The notes beneath the pieces are model-generated. The model ran no database searches and was not told the DNA's origin. It saw only the letters and a list, made by a program, of their open reading frames with translations. The position numbers and the translations under genes are program-made. From Siphonodentalium dalli (taxonomy: Eukaryota > Mollusca > Scaphopoda > Gadilida > Siphonodentaliidae), in the NCBI GenBank assembly GCA_032622095.1, contig CP136065.1, positions 68,045,675 through 68,109,674 on the forward strand: 64,000 nucleotides of DNA. Reading direction: 5' to 3'. Positions 23,256 through 36,642 of the stretch are shown here, one piece after another (position 1 is the first letter of the stretch; the number at the start of each line of letters is the position of its first letter).

Positions 23256-24330
23256 TATATGACGTCTGGTGACGGTCGGATGAGGTATATGGTCTGTAGG
23301 ATGATGATCGGATGAGGGAAATGATCTGCAGGGTGCGCCAATGATTTAGTCATACAAAGAGTAAATTCAAAAATGGAGGCTGGTGCCATGTTTTTCATCC
23401 TATTTCGGTCAAAATAGGAGGCTCCCATCTAGAGGCCATCCCAAAGATTCATATGCAGTTTGGCGATCATCAGATGAGGAATGTGATCTGTATGGTGCCA
23501 ACGGGTTCAGTCATGCAAAGAGTAATATCCAAGATGGCTGCCGGTGGCCATGTTTTTCATCGAAAATTGTTCAAATTTGATAACTCCCGTCTAGAGGGGA
23601 TTCTAAACATGCCTGTAAATTTTCCAATGAATTCTTCAATAAATACGGGCTGCAGGGTATGCCGATAGATTCTAATGTGAAATCAAAGATGGCTGCTGGC
23701 GGCCATGTATTTTAATAAATTTCGGTCAAAATAGGAGGCTCCCATCTAGAGGTCACCCCGAAAATTCATATCAAATTTGGTGACGATCGGATGAGAGATG
23801 TGGCCTGTAGGGTGTGCCAAAATATTCCAAGATGGCCACTGGCGGCAAAGTTTTTCAACAAATTTCGGTCAAAATAAGAGGCTCCCATCTAGTTTGGTGA
23901 TGATCGGATGGGGGTGTGGTCTGCATGGTGTGCCAACTGATTTAGTCATGGAAATAGTAAACTCCAAGATGGCTGCCGGCGGCCACGTTTTTCATCGAAA
24001 ATCGTTCAAATTCGATAGCTCCCATCTACAGGTGATCGTACTCGTGTCTGCACAAAATTAAAAAATTATCTGGCCATAAATACGGGCTGTAGGGTGTGCC
24101 GATAGATTCAACTTAAAAATCTAAGATGGCTTCTGGCGGCCATGTTTTTCACCGAAATTCAGAAACATTCGATCGGATAAGGGATGCGGCATGTAAGGCG
24201 TGCCGACGGAAATTGTCGATGAACGCACGGGCAGACGCCCGCACGACCGGGCGCACGGACGACGGACGCCAACCCATGGCAATAGCTCAAACTTTACGTT
24301 GTAAACTTGAGCTAAAAAAAACTAAGGTCA
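23256..24330 (+). repeat. Approx. 165-bp minisatellite ending in a hairpin
   Basis: Five or six diverged monomers carry CAAGATGGCTGCCGGCGGCC, ATGTTTTTCATCGAAA, AGGAGGCTCCCATCTAGAGG, TGATCGGATGAGG and CTGTAGGGTGTGCC. The array closes with a GC-rich GACGACGGACGCC block, then CATGGCAATAGCTCAA and a hairpin (24284-24313: AGCTCAA...TTGAGCT with inner TTTAC/GTAAA), followed by an A-run. Array plus terminal hairpin resembles a Helitron-like or similar mollusc minisatellite element; exact ends are not defined. Confidence 0.7.
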
Positions 24331-24764
24331 CATGGCGATCACAATTTAAGGACATAATCTCAAAGCCATCTCACACACTGAAGAGATGAGAAACGATCGC
24401 GAACTTATTACCATATGATGTATCTGTTGTCGCTCATTATTCGAAAGATATCTATTGAAGACCCATGACGACTTGAAGCATGAAATTATTCTACCTTTGG
24501 TTATACTGGTCGTGTTCTGGGATCAGCATAGGTCGATAAAACGTAACATACATTTATATTGTATATATCGCATATACAGAGTTGTTCAGCTTCAATTTAG
24601 AAATATAGCGTCCTGACTATACTCCATTACTGTATATTCCTGATAAGAGCGTTTGCCTCCCTTGTTTTTTTGCGAAATGTATAATATCACCGAAAATATG
24701 AGGCAAATCGACCGTACCTCAATAGAAAACATTGTCCGAATTACACGCAATTGGCAGTATTTAT

Positions 24765-24970
24765 TTCTCGATTCGGGACACAACTATTGGCGATAAATTA
24801 ACGTAAATGGTTTCGCCATTGAGAGTCAATGCATTTAATGAATATATACGAATGACGGTGTTTGTGTTGCCAATTTAGATATACTATTTGTAACAATAAC
24901 TACTTTTAGCAAGAATATTCTCCATTTCTATTTGACCGGAGTGTTTCACATCCCTTTAATGTTATATTAT
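24765..24970 (+). repeat. ATTCGGGAC dispersed repeat, copy 3
   Basis: Direct counterpart of 22085-22300, with TCTCGATTCGGGACACAACT, GGCGATAAATTAACG, TTTCGCCATTGAGAGTCA and TTCTCCATTTCTAT. Non-coding. Confidence 0.75.
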
Positions 24971-25289
24971 AACACTATGTGGGGGATCTTTTATGGCTCC
25001 CGGTTATTGTTATACATGCAATGTTTCTGAGTCTATTTTAATTCCTCATTAGGTTATGTTGTGTAAAATAGCATGTTTGGAATGGGAAATGCCACATGAA
25101 TGTTGCTGTTTTGTGTGGTATTGGATTTGCTATATAATTATTTCATATAGTTTCAATAGGTGTGAGGGACATAAAAAACAATGTTGTATTCTTAAGACAA
25201 TTGCTTGTATTTTGTATTTGGTTTTAAGAACTATTTCAACAAAACAAATCGGAACATGATATTGTATTAGATTTTGTATGTGGTTGTAA

Positions 25290-26027
25290 ATGGAGGTCTG
25301 GGACACTGAATGTTCATACTCACCGGCAAGGCGTGTTTTCACAATTGTCGACTATCCGATCGTCCGCGATCAACGACAACTGGAACTAAGATATTTTCTT
25401 CTGGCACAAGACTATCCACAAAAACTGGTTTTAAACGGTATTGAACAAGCGAAACAAATCCCTCCATCAGAACTCAGAAGGGATTGAATGCAGGAAGGTA
25501 ATCTAGAAATAATACCTTTAGTGGTCACGCATAAATGTCTAAATTAGAATGCAGCCATAAAACGAGAGACCTACATGTAATAGAACAAGAAAACAACCCA
25601 GAGCAAGCGACAACCGCACAACAATAAGAAAATCATCACGAGAGCTCGTTTCGACAGCATAAAACGAACATCAGGAAGCTCACGGAAATGCGGGGACTCG
25701 AGATGTGGTATGTGTAAAACAGGATCTACAAGCAGAATAATAAAGGGCAAATCCCTGATATTTATGAATGGAAAAGAGGTTCGGCAAAACGAAGATATGA
25801 TCTGCAAAACTCGCAACCTGGTTTACCTGATTGTTTGCCCAGGTTGTAAAGAGCATTATATCGGCGAAACTGGCAAATTCTTCACGCGAAATATATCAGC
25901 CCTCGGTCAGCACAACAAAACGTTCCCAGGTTTTATACTAGTAGAATATGATCTATACGGGCATAACTCGAGTAGAATGTATGGCATGATCTTATATACA
26001 GAAATACAAAGTATGGGTATATGGTAA
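25290..26027 (+). pseudogene. GIY-YIG retroelement fragment (Penelope-like)
   Basis: Two pieces in the same frame. 25290-25487 translates to a stretch with LELRYFLLAQDYPQKLV and IEQAKQIPPSELRRD, typical of the region before the endonuclease in Penelope-type proteins; it ends at a TGA. From about 25580 the frame reopens and encodes KCGDSRCGMCKTG, CKTRNLVYLIVCPGCKEHYI and GETGKFFTRNISALGQHNK. This is the GIY-YIG nuclease signature (LVYLI, YIGETG, the R and H positions) with the preceding Cys motifs. The protein then loses similarity. No reverse transcriptase is seen 5' of it, so this is a truncated, stop-containing copy. A host gene with a GIY-YIG domain is a less likely reading. Confidence 0.75.
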
Positions 26028-28500
26028 TATAGCAATTATTCTGCGCTCAATATCGCAATATTAAGCGCAACATATTGTCTGTATTGCGCTATACTCGCGC
26101 CTTTTACCGAATTAAGCGAGCTCTATATCGCAATAAAGTCGAGCCTAAATATACCATTTCGTCTGACTGGTACTGTAAGTAGATGCCGCGAGGAAGTGAA
26201 AACTGGTTCCTGGACATACACCCCATTCAACGAGATATTATGCTTGCTGTATGTGGAGGGTCTAAGCGATGAATTTAATTTTAGTTTATCTCAACGAGCT
26301 GCGATCAAGATACATAAGTCTTTATTTCCATAAAAGTCTAAAACACATTGAAGCTAGCCGACCTATTTAATAGCGGTTATAAACAAAAGGTGACTAATCT
26401 TACCCTGTTTATCAAGAAAGCCCAAACCAATAACGATCAACTCCTAAGGCACACCAAAAACCCTATACCAAGCCGACCCCAACACCGATTACTGACCACA
26501 TAACCCATATTAGATTGTCATGTATGTATGCACTTAATGCATTGCACGCATGCACTTTCCAAAATATTGTACACCTTTGTTAAAGTATAACTGTGCGCAT
26601 ATTCCACTCTATACATGTATGTCAAAACGACATTACATTGAAGCTAACTGAATTGGAGAAGCATAGCTTCGTCACACCAATGATATTAACATGATAGCTG
26701 AATGAGCATACATGGCACAACAGCATGCATGCAATTTAGCAGAACTACTTGACAATGGATATTTTTGATCACTTTTAAATTAGGGTGGATCATCAATTAA
26801 TCTCTACTCTACTCTAATATACGTCACTGTTGGTACTTGTTTCTCTATAACTATTTCACAGTTGGGGTGGACCCAACTCAAAAGTGCATTATTTTTGTGA
26901 CTTTGTGAGTCGATATCGCAGTAAACTTTGAATTGATAACCCAAAAGAAATTCCATGATTGTTAGCGATGCAAAAAAAAATCGACTCAACAAAGTCGCCC
27001 AAATCAGTCCGTCGCGAGCTGCGACAATAACCTCATTGAAATACATTATTAAAGGGTTACTGTCCGCCAATTTCAATAAATTTCCGACAATAACAACGGT
27101 CTAATATCGATAATGTATAGAAAGGTAAGTAATTTGAGTCGAAGATGTATTCTGTAAACGTTAAGGTTAAAATTAAAGTTAATAATTTGATATAAATTTA
27201 ATTTATGGCTCGAGCCATACATTAATTACGAATTTCCGTGTACAAGATGTCATCAAGTTAATTGACGGAAAGTGGACTGGGCAACGCGTTAACTTCACAC
27301 TTAACCCGCCTTTCTCTATTTCTAAGTTTATACAAGAAAACTGAAATATCGGGTGCATATTATTTAATTGTATGGTCTCCACGTCCTCGATATCAAATTG
27401 TATTAATTAGATATGACATTTTTTTGTCCAAAATAGCATGTTATCCAACTAGGCTAATATCGCCCTTAAACCGACTAATATCGATATGCGACATCACGGG
27501 CGTACTGTTTTATGGTTTAATTATGTTATAGCGTTACCATATTATCAACATAAGATGATGTTTTAATACGAAGTATGTGTTTGGTACCTGGTGTGGGCCC
27601 GCTCTGTGTGGTACTCCACAGGAAATGAGCCTGATTTTTTCCCTTGAAAACAGTCTTCTGCACTTCCAGGACAAAATTTCTAAATTTATACGATATCTAT
27701 TCTTTATTTTTTACTATATCTTACATACATCTATGTTCTATGAGCTCATAATGTGATTATAAACAGTCATTCGCCCTGTCATGGTCAGCTGTGGGGACGA
27801 AGACGGCCAATTTCGGCAAAAAAATGTTAAAATGAGAATTGTTCATAGTCAGTGCAAGGGAGACAATTCAACTTGTGACAACCCAGTCAAAGTACAGACA
27901 TATATCTCCCACTATTTCTGTATCTTGGAACAAAGCAGTAATGTGCTGCTTATCAATGATAATGGCGAAGCAGAATTTGTAGTGCAGTCCCCCTCAAAAT
28001 AGTGAAAATGGCTAGAAATTGTGTATTTCTACCTTAAGCTTCCAACTGCTTCACAGCCATGCACGCTTGTATGAAGAGAACTCACTTCAATGTGCAGTCA
28101 AAGGCGTCTTACATATGTTGAGAGCGGTCAGTGTCAGATAGGAGCACCACAGCGTTGGAGAGTTATATGGACGTGATTGCTGTGTTAAGACATCGAATGC
28201 TAGCATTGTAGACATTTATGCAATTTGTACATATGTGTTTAATTTATATTTTATTTTTATATTTCCAGACTATATGCAGGTGAATATATATGATGTATCA
28301 ATATGTATTAGCATGTTCACAATGTATTGTTTGGTTCCTGTATCAAACACATATTACAGGTTGGCGTATGCATGTGATTATAACTGTTTGACATCGCAGC
28401 GATTGAGTATTCAATGTTTACACGAATCTATAGTTCGGAATGAAATAGACTGACATTTACCGGTATCTAGTAAGTTTGCAGCAATAACCAGTCAAAACAT
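26028..28500. other. Non-coding spacer
   Basis: AT-rich, with a few frames of 70-90 codons (for example 27781-28002, +) that have no recognisable domain. Near 26040-26130 several ATATCGCAATA/GCGC motifs repeat. The small palindrome ATGGCTCGAGCCAT lies near 27205. Confidence 0.4.
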
Positions 28501-28876
28501 TCCAAACAGTATCGTTCGCGCTGTACATATTCTGCATGCTTTATCGTGCGAAGCGGAAACTCACTGCATGGACAACCATTCATTGCTATACAATTGCCAT
28601 GGTCATAAAAGGGGAATTAGGGCTCCCTGGGTGCTCGCTTCCCTCAAATTGTGAACTTATTGACTTAAAATTGGGTAAAAAACCCTATTTTCATATGATC
28701 AGCATTACTGTCCCATGAATTTATGTCTACACCCCGTAGCTGTAGTAAATTTCAGTAAAGAGGCATATCCTGCACAGATATACAGCATGTCTATAAACAG
28801 TCATGAAAAGGGAATTACTGGGGGCCTGCTTCCCGCATATGATGGGAATATATAGACTCGAAAGTTGACCTGACCA

Positions 28877-30844
28877 CAGGGTTCGCGCTGCCGGTAGCCA
28901 AATTAGCCAATGGCCAATCTTTGTCGAATTTGGCTAATACAAATTTCAATTGGCTAAACTTTTGGCTAAACTTTTTTTTATCCCAAATGGAGACGGAAAG
29001 CTAACTAAAAAATCGCTGAATAGATCGACATTCAAGACGAAATTAGGCGACGAAAGTATTTTGTACAGGGTCCGCGCTGGACCAAAATTTACTTTTGCCA
29101 AATGAAAATATTTTTTGCCAAATTATTTTAGAATTTGCCAAATGCTATCCCTGATAGTATAATTTTCTGCAACATCGAGTCTTATTTTGTGGTTTATCAC
29201 CCAACAATAAACCAATCATCGAACAATAAAATTGTAGAAGGGTTGCTTCATCAGAAGGGCACATTACAAGAGAATTAGCTATGTAAACGCCACCACCACA
29301 CTAAATACGGGTAATCCCTTCACCCACCGATACTAATGCTATCAGATTAACTGCATCTTAATAAAGGTGTTAACTTTTCCTAGACCTTATAAAACACCAC
29401 TAATATGATTGTGAGAGTTTCCTGAAATGAATGGTATTGATTGAACAATATTTTTCAACTTTCTTGAGGAATTAAAAAGTGACTTGCCAAAACTTTGCCA
29501 AATGACAATATTTTTTGCCAAATGTGAATTATTTTTGCCATTGGCAAATTTGGAAAGTGGCAGCGCGAAACCTGATTTCGTACCACGGAAATATCGTACC
29601 GTAACGGTGGCGTTGATTGAATCGTGACGGCTGTACAAAGGGAACTTTACTTACTTTGCATATAATCAAACTTCACGAGACAGCAAAAGGTAAGCTCTAA
29701 CATTTAACCAACCTACTCGTCAAACCGCTTACGCTATATACTGGTTATGTAAATTTTTTTGTTGATTAGGCAGTCTGCAAGATAATTTAGATAAATTACC
29801 TAAATGCTTTGTTCCTTACAGACGATCAGTTCTTAAAGGCACGTGAGGCCTTAGTTGTCGAAAATATTCATATTTGTTCCAATCACCGTAAGCAGAAAAA
29901 TATTAAAACGCATACAGTTTCGTTCATATATACCATGACCATCGCATAAACAGCATGTTATCATAAAGATTTACAATATTTTACCTAAGCAAGAGCCTGA
30001 TTGTGTTACAGAAGACAGCACAATGCTGCTGGCTAATCACACACAAATGGCATAAACGCTCTTTATTCGTTCCATATCAGGAATTCACCAACAAAGAACG
30101 CTCTTTATGTTTACCATCATAATATAAACGAACACCAGAAAAGTTACTTTTTATGCTTTTGTTTACATAACAATGGTCAAATATATGACAATAACATACT
30201 GTTTATGCGATATTTCTTATTTGTATATGGACAAAGTCTGTCTACATTTTGTTGTTCTTTCTGTTTGTGGCGGTATTTGACGGGTGGAGATATTTTCACA
30301 GGATACCCACCGCCAAGGCCAACCGTATCTTTAACTCAATGGTTACGTAATGTATCATTAACTGCGCCCCGTCTAATAACCTGGCTTCACACCATAAAAG
30401 GGTTGAATACAATAGATATTCAACAGTTATCACCTTACTATAATAACTGCAATAAGCAATAGCGACCGTCATAGCGTCATCGACATAGCGTTATTACAAT
30501 TGGTTTAGCGGATTTGTGTGATTATATAGAATCCCCCATTTCATATTAATGTTTTATGAATTGATCTGCCTGTGTGATACCTATGTCCGTATAATATTGT
30601 TTTTAAAGTTGTTTTTGTGTTGTTTTAATTATGTTTTTATTCTGAGTAACAAATAAAGTTTAAAACAAATATTTTAGCCATTAATTGTGAACCGCCCAGA
30701 AAATGTGTTTTCAGTTAATTTGGCCAAAGTTTTTAATAATTTGGGCAAAAACCATTTGGCCAAAGGTTTTTTTAATTTGGCTAATAAAATTTTCATTTGG
30801 CTAAACTTTTGGCCACAATATTTTTCGGTCCAGCGCGAACACTG
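28877..30844. mobile_element. hAT-like element inserted in the satellite
   Basis: Terminal inverted repeats CAGGGTTCGCGCTG (28877-28890) and CAGCGCGAACACTG (30831-30844) match at 13 of 14 positions. Flanks CCTGACCA (28869-28876) and CCTGACCC (30845-30852) are a 7/8 match. CAG-type ends with an 8-bp target duplication indicate the hAT superfamily. Subterminal TTTGGCTAA/TTTGGCCAA motifs repeat at both ends. No transposase is recognised. A 142-codon open stretch (30037-30462) of unknown meaning is followed by AATAAA at 30652. Confidence 0.88.
29066..29574. mobile_element. hAT-like MITE nested in the larger element
   Basis: Ends CAGGGTCCGCGCTG (29066-29079) and CAGCGCGAAACCTG (29561-29574) match at 12 of 14 positions. 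They are flanked by ATTTTGTA (29058-29065) and ATTTCGTA (29575-29582), an 8-bp duplication with one change. Subterminal TTTGCCAAAT motifs echo the outer element's TTTGGCTAAT motifs, so the two are related subfamilies. 509 bp, non-coding. Confidence 0.88.
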
Positions 30845-32450
30845 CCTGACCCAGGAATGTGTGTCTCCACCCGAAGCTCTACTATATTTGATTGTATGGA
30901 CATCTTCTGCAGATATATATACAATACAAAATTGCAACGGTCATACAAAGGGAAATAGGGGTCATTGTGGGCTTGCTTCCCTCGTGTGGTGTACTTATTA
31001 GCTTAAAATTTGTTTTAAAAACCCCCCTACTTTCATATTATCAGCGTCTCTGTCTCCACCGGGAGCTCTAGTAAATTTCATTAAAGGGACATCTCCTGCA
31101 TAGATGTGTAACATATCTTTGTCACAAAAAGGGAATTAGTGGGTGACTGGAGGGTCTGTTCCCTCATATGGTGGGCCTATATAAACTCACAAACTGATGA
31201 AAAAACATTTCCGAATCAAATGCATATCCGCATCCCTGTCCCATGAATGTGTGTCTCCACCCTGGAACACTAGTATATTTGATTAAAGGGATATCTTCTG
31301 CACAAATATTAACAAGTTCCATTGTCGTACAATGGAATTTGGGGTCCCTGGGGGCTTGCTTCCCTCATGTGGTGTACTTATTGACTTAAAATTGTATAAA
31401 AAACCCTACTTTCATACATCAGCATCCTTGTCCCGCGAATTTATATCTCCACCGGATCGATAGTACAATGCAGTAAAGGGACAATGGGGGTTAATGGAGG
31501 TATACTTCCCCATATCGTGGACCTATATAGATTCAAAAATATTAAGAAAAACATATTCCAAATGATTATCAGCATCCCTGCAACATGAATGTGTGACCCA
31601 CCCGGAGCACTAGTATATTTGATTGAAGGGAAATCTCCTGCACGTATATATATACTATTTACATGGTCATAAAAATGGAATTTGGGGTCCCCGAGGGCTT
31701 GCTTCCATCATATGGTGTACTTATTGCCTTAAAATTGGGTAAAACACCCTATTTTCATATTATCGGCATCAATCCCATGATTTTATGTCTCAACTCGGAG
31801 CTCTTGTATAATTCAGTAAAGGTACATATCCTGCACAGATGTCCATGGTACAATCAGGGAATTAGGGGTTACTGGGGGTCTGCTTCACTCATATGGTGGG
31901 CACATATAGACTCGAAAATTAAAGAAAAAACCCATTCCAAATGATTATCAGCATCCCTGCCCCATTAATGTGTGCCCCATCCAGAGATCTAGTATATTTG
32001 ATTAAAGGGACATATTCTGCAGAAATAAATACAATTTCCATGGTCATAAAAAGGGAATAAGGGACCCCTGGGGCCTGCTTCCCGCACATGGTGAACTTAT
32101 TGACGTGCGAATACTCTAGTACATTTCAGTAAAGGGACATCTCCTGCACAGATATATAGCATGTCCATGGTAAAACAAATGTGAATTAGGGGTGACTGGT
32201 GGTCTGCTTCCCTCATATGGTGGGCCTATATATACTAAAAAAAATATTTCCAAATGCATATCAGCATCCCTGTCCCATGACCCCGGATCACTAGCATATT
32301 TCATTAAAGGGATATCACATCTCCTGCACACTCATATACTATTTCCATCGGCAAAAAAGGGAATTAGTGGTCCCGGTGGGATTGCTTCCCTCACATGGTG
32401 TACTTATTGAGTTAAAATTGGGTAAAATCCCCTATTTTAAACCCCTGTTT

Positions 32451-35271
32451 TCATATCAACATAGTACTGGCCATACCATAGACCCGTAGGATTCTCATTT
32501 GGAAAACTGACTATAGGTGGACTTCGATACGAAGGTTATATGCTTTCAAAAAAAGTTGGTAGACGTCACAGAAAGTTTCTAAGTTGTCATGAAAGGGTTA
32601 AAAATACATGCAAGTTATCAGATTCCACAACATATTCCGATAATTTCTTGTTGATCGATGGCCTGTCTGGGGCAATGATGACACTCAAACACAGCGCGTT
32701 GTTGGACAGAGTGTTCCTAAAACCTCGGAGATACCTTCACAGTCTCGGTTTGTAAACATTTCGCCGACGAATGATCTTCAAAGTTTCAATGCAGAGCAGG
32801 AATATTTCATTACCAAACGGACAACAGAGTATGATATGCCACTTCTGAAGTAGAGAGAGGTAGCTAGAGTGTTTGGTTATACACATATGTACTATGTAGT
32901 CTTCTTTCGAGTTGAGCCATGGACCAACTAAGCGGAACATATAATAAACAGAAATTCTACACTTTTTGGTTCGATATGTTAATTATCTCATTCGTGAAGA
33001 CAACACAAATGAAGAGCCACTCGTGGAAATTCAATATTGTTTTCGTCATTCGTGAGCTAATTCCCATATCCAACAAAAAGGTGTAGACATCTTCTATGCA
33101 CTTTCGAACACGTACATACATAATGCTGAATACTTGTTTAAGCTATTTGCTAAAGTAGTATATAACTTCCGAAAATTTGGTCCGCCAAATTCCAGTGATT
33201 CAATGTGCCTTATAGACAGACCAGGAGCAATCAGCTTCGGCATTTCTGATTGCCGTTGGCATGTAATTATGAGGGCTGCAATGTGGTGACTGATTGGAGG
33301 TCCGGAGCCAGACAGAATGCTCGAAACTATGGTTTGATGTCTGGAGGGATGAGTTGGCACTATGGTACGTGAGTTTACGTGAGTTGGCACTATGGTACGT
33401 GAGTTTACGTGTATTTTCATTTCGCGTTACTCTGTTTGTATAGTATGCATGTCGCACACAAGAGGCTAATCATTCACGGGGTAACGCCATACATTGTATT
33501 ATGCCAAGGATGTTCAATGACAATGCCAAGCCATGCCTTTATTATTAATTACAACAAAAAAAAATTATATAGTGACTTGAAATATAAAATAACACGTTAT
33601 GAAACCTATCTATTGCACAGGGTATCTTTCACCGCCAGGTATAACTTACTCAATAATACCTCTGATACTGGCTCATATTTGATTGCTCACTCTGTCGGAC
33701 AATCTTCCAATGAATACTGATCACGATATTGCGCAGCTTCACTGAGATATAGTGTCCAATTTAACCATGAAGCAGGTTCAACGCGTTAACACGAGCACCG
33801 TGCACAAGGTAGATTGCCCAACTGTAATTTTATTATTTTAAGTGGGTTATAGAATATAATATATATTTTTTGTAATCAGTTTTTGTAATCATTTATCGGG
33901 TCCAACCACCGATAACAATAACATACCTAGACAATATAGAGCCGACCTAATACAACTGTTTTTGCACAGTAAAACAGTTATCCCCGTGTTCTTAACCGTT
34001 GTAGTGCACAATCTGAATAACGCACAAATTGTTTTGTTTCGGGAGTTTTTTATTCGGCTTTATGGGAAAATGCAATTTATCAAGTGATTTAGCAAACAGG
34101 AAGTTCGCAACTTCGATTATTGTCTGCCATAATGCCTGCATTTTAACAGGTATTGGAACCTCATACCATATACATGTATAGACCCCGAACATGAAGCTAA
34201 ATGGGTTCTAAATGATATATTCAAGAATATAAAAGTCTATATAAATATACATTTCATTGTAGGACAGCAATTACATTACTCAGTTCACCGGTTCCAACAT
34301 ACCCACCCACACCCGCCTTGTGTCTGGAAACAACACTTTGTGGTGGACAGTCCGCGAATACAGAATATCACGGAACCTAATACACCCAATGGGGGCTAAA
34401 CTGACATTGTGTTCTTACGGCAACTAATCCGTGGTAGATACTGGACTATTAAATGGAAGCCATAGCTGCCGTTAGCCATATACGGGGCTGATCGACCAGA
34501 CAGGTTTTTTTCTGATATCAATATTTGATGGCTATATACTGGGAAGGTAACAGTTCGATATGTCTGATGGTCGATCACCAGGGTTGTCATTAAAAAGGGA
34601 GCATACTTATCAACGAAAACACTAATAATTAAAGTGATACTAATTTCAGTGAATACCAATTGCACTTTGGTCATGCACGAAAGGACATACAAATAATGTA
34701 ATACTTAGAAGTGATGGGATAATTTCAGCAGACATTGCTTCATTACACATCACAACACAGTGCTTTCTTCATGTAGTGGTGTTAAAATTTGCATGATAAA
34801 ATAATTTTGAAAATTAATAAATATTGGTTAAATCCTACAATGTAGCACTCGACTATTACCGATAATTCCAGTCACACCGATGGTAGAACTTCAGAGAACA
34901 CAACATTTGAACTATATACGCACACTATCTTAAACGTTTAAACCTTAAATCGGAAAACAATAGACTGAGGGCAATGATTCCTACAATGATAGTAGCTGCA
35001 TATTATAATTTATTTATTATTCTAATCATCGTCTAGTTTGACAATCATGATTCATGAGTACTAATGTCCTCATTTACAAATGAAAGAATAATATAAATAC
35101 ATATCAAATACGGTGGGATACACAGAAGAAAGTATTTATTAATATAAATATGAATATCATCGAGGGGGTGTATCTGCACATGTGTATGCAGACGTTCATA
35201 TGCATGGATATACATATATGATAATACTATGGTATACTTACTAGTGGCATATGATGTGCGTGGGTCTTTTT
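32451..35271. other. Non-coding spacer
   Basis: No gene recognised. A 30-bp direct duplication (GAGTTGGCACTATGGTACGT and following) lies at about 33351-33411 and produces short frames on both strands. The rest is AT-rich spacer. Confidence 0.4.
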
Positions 35272-35500
35272 TTATAGATATATTGATATATTTACTATGA
35301 TCTTTCTGTTATTTGTATCGCAGAGGTCATGCAATTCAACTGTGGGCAAGAATTTAATTGTGTTCGGTCGGTTTTGATAGTAGGCTTTCAAATAGTTCGT
35401 TCTGAGGGCAGTTAGCTGAGGACAGTTCATAACAAGGTGGTATTCATCGCTGAGTTCCTCCATACAAAGAGTGCATCTTCGTTCTGAGTATGGGGTGTTT
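35272..35500 (-). pseudogene. LINE ORF2 C-terminal fragment
   Basis: The minus-strand translation reads PYSERRCTLCMEELSDEYHL, then VMNCPQLTALRTNYLKAYY, and ends near VNISIYL before a stop. The pattern C-x2-C, acidic DEYH, CP, R and Y is the zinc-knuckle-like tail of LINE reverse-transcriptase proteins, as in copies common in molluscs. Only this tail survives; sequence further 5' on the minus strand shows no reverse transcriptase. 5' truncation by recombination or decay is likely. Confidence 0.75.
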
Positions 35501-36642
35501 GTCCAAGAACCAGTTTATAAGAATGGAGTTGTGTGCTTCCAATTTGGACATAAATAAAAGCCCCCGAGGATGAGCGACCGGGCGGATATTTAACTCACTA
35601 TCATATTGTTCTAAGTGAGGATGTGTTAATCATCCTTCAAATATCTGTGTAATAATTGTCATGATTATTTTTGTTTTGTAATGTGAACCAGGGGTCGGTA
35701 TGAAGGGTATGTCAATATATGCATTCGCTTTATATCATTCGTGGAATAATTTATCAAAATAAAACATAAGCTATTGTGATTCAGACAGGCTTCCGGTGGA
35801 GCGACCGAATGGATGGCTCAGCTCCCCACGCACATCTTTGGTCAACATTTTCAACAATTGTAATTTGCATTACTGACACAATAGTAGTTGGAAATTTGGA
35901 ACCAATAGTCGGTTGGACTTGTACTCATAGTTTGATAACCCAACCGCGGGTCAACTTGTGTTGAACAGTGTTTAATAGACAAGCCGTGGTATATTGCCAT
36001 ACATGTTCAAAACTTGGCCAACAGTTGGACATATATGTCCAACAATTGGGAACCAGTTGAAGACGTTTAAAATGTCGCAACATTGGGACTTTGGTCTGGT
36101 ACAGGAAGTGTAGTTGGATAGACACATGTCCAAAGCCATACACACCTTGTGTATAAATGTACGCTAACTATATAGATGATGCGTGTCTTGCAAACTTGAT
36201 ATACATTACTTTTTGAGACACAATACGCCAACACATGCATCCCCTGTATATAATAGTTGGGGGCATAGTTAGTGGGGCGTAAAAAGTAAACATCATAAAT
36301 CGATATAGCGTGTTATGTGCGGTACACAGCTACAGTGTAATCATGTCACACAACAGTGACATATGCCGACAAAGACATTGAAAGAGACTAGACACCACAC
36401 AATACGCAGGTCAAACTTATCGGAATAGCTATTGGTTGTATCATTAGACGCGAGTCTGGTGACTCTACTGTATCGATTTGTTTTCTTTCTGTTTAATCCT
36501 CATACTACCTGGGTATATAGTTGTTTCATTCGAGATATGTGTTCCTTGCTTTTCACGAACCAACTGTTTGTTAGAAAATTAGGTTATGCCAAACTATATA
36601 ATGGTAAATATGATATAGACATTTTCACTACTTCATCCTTAC
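35501..36642. other. Non-coding spacer with a TTGGA palindrome
   Basis: A 32-bp imperfect palindrome (36018-36049; CCAACAGTTGGACATATATG followed by TCCAACAATTGG) lies in a stretch where TTGGA and TCCAA motifs recur (35880-36120). No gene recognised. Confidence 0.45.

Larger units (their letters stand above)
28536..32450 (+). repeat. Approx. 185-bp satellite, interrupted
   Basis: About ten monomers, mostly 160-200 bp apart. They carry GTCATAAAAAGGGAATTAGG, CTTGCTTCCCTCATATGGTG, TTTTCATATTATCAGCATCC, CTGTCCCATGAATGTGTG and ATTAAAGGGACATCTCCTGC. Two monomer types tend to alternate, one with TTGACTTAAAATTGGGTAAA and one with CCTATATAGACTC. The array is split at 28877-30844 by a hAT-like insertion, and monomer sequence resumes exactly after it. 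Confidence 0.9.
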
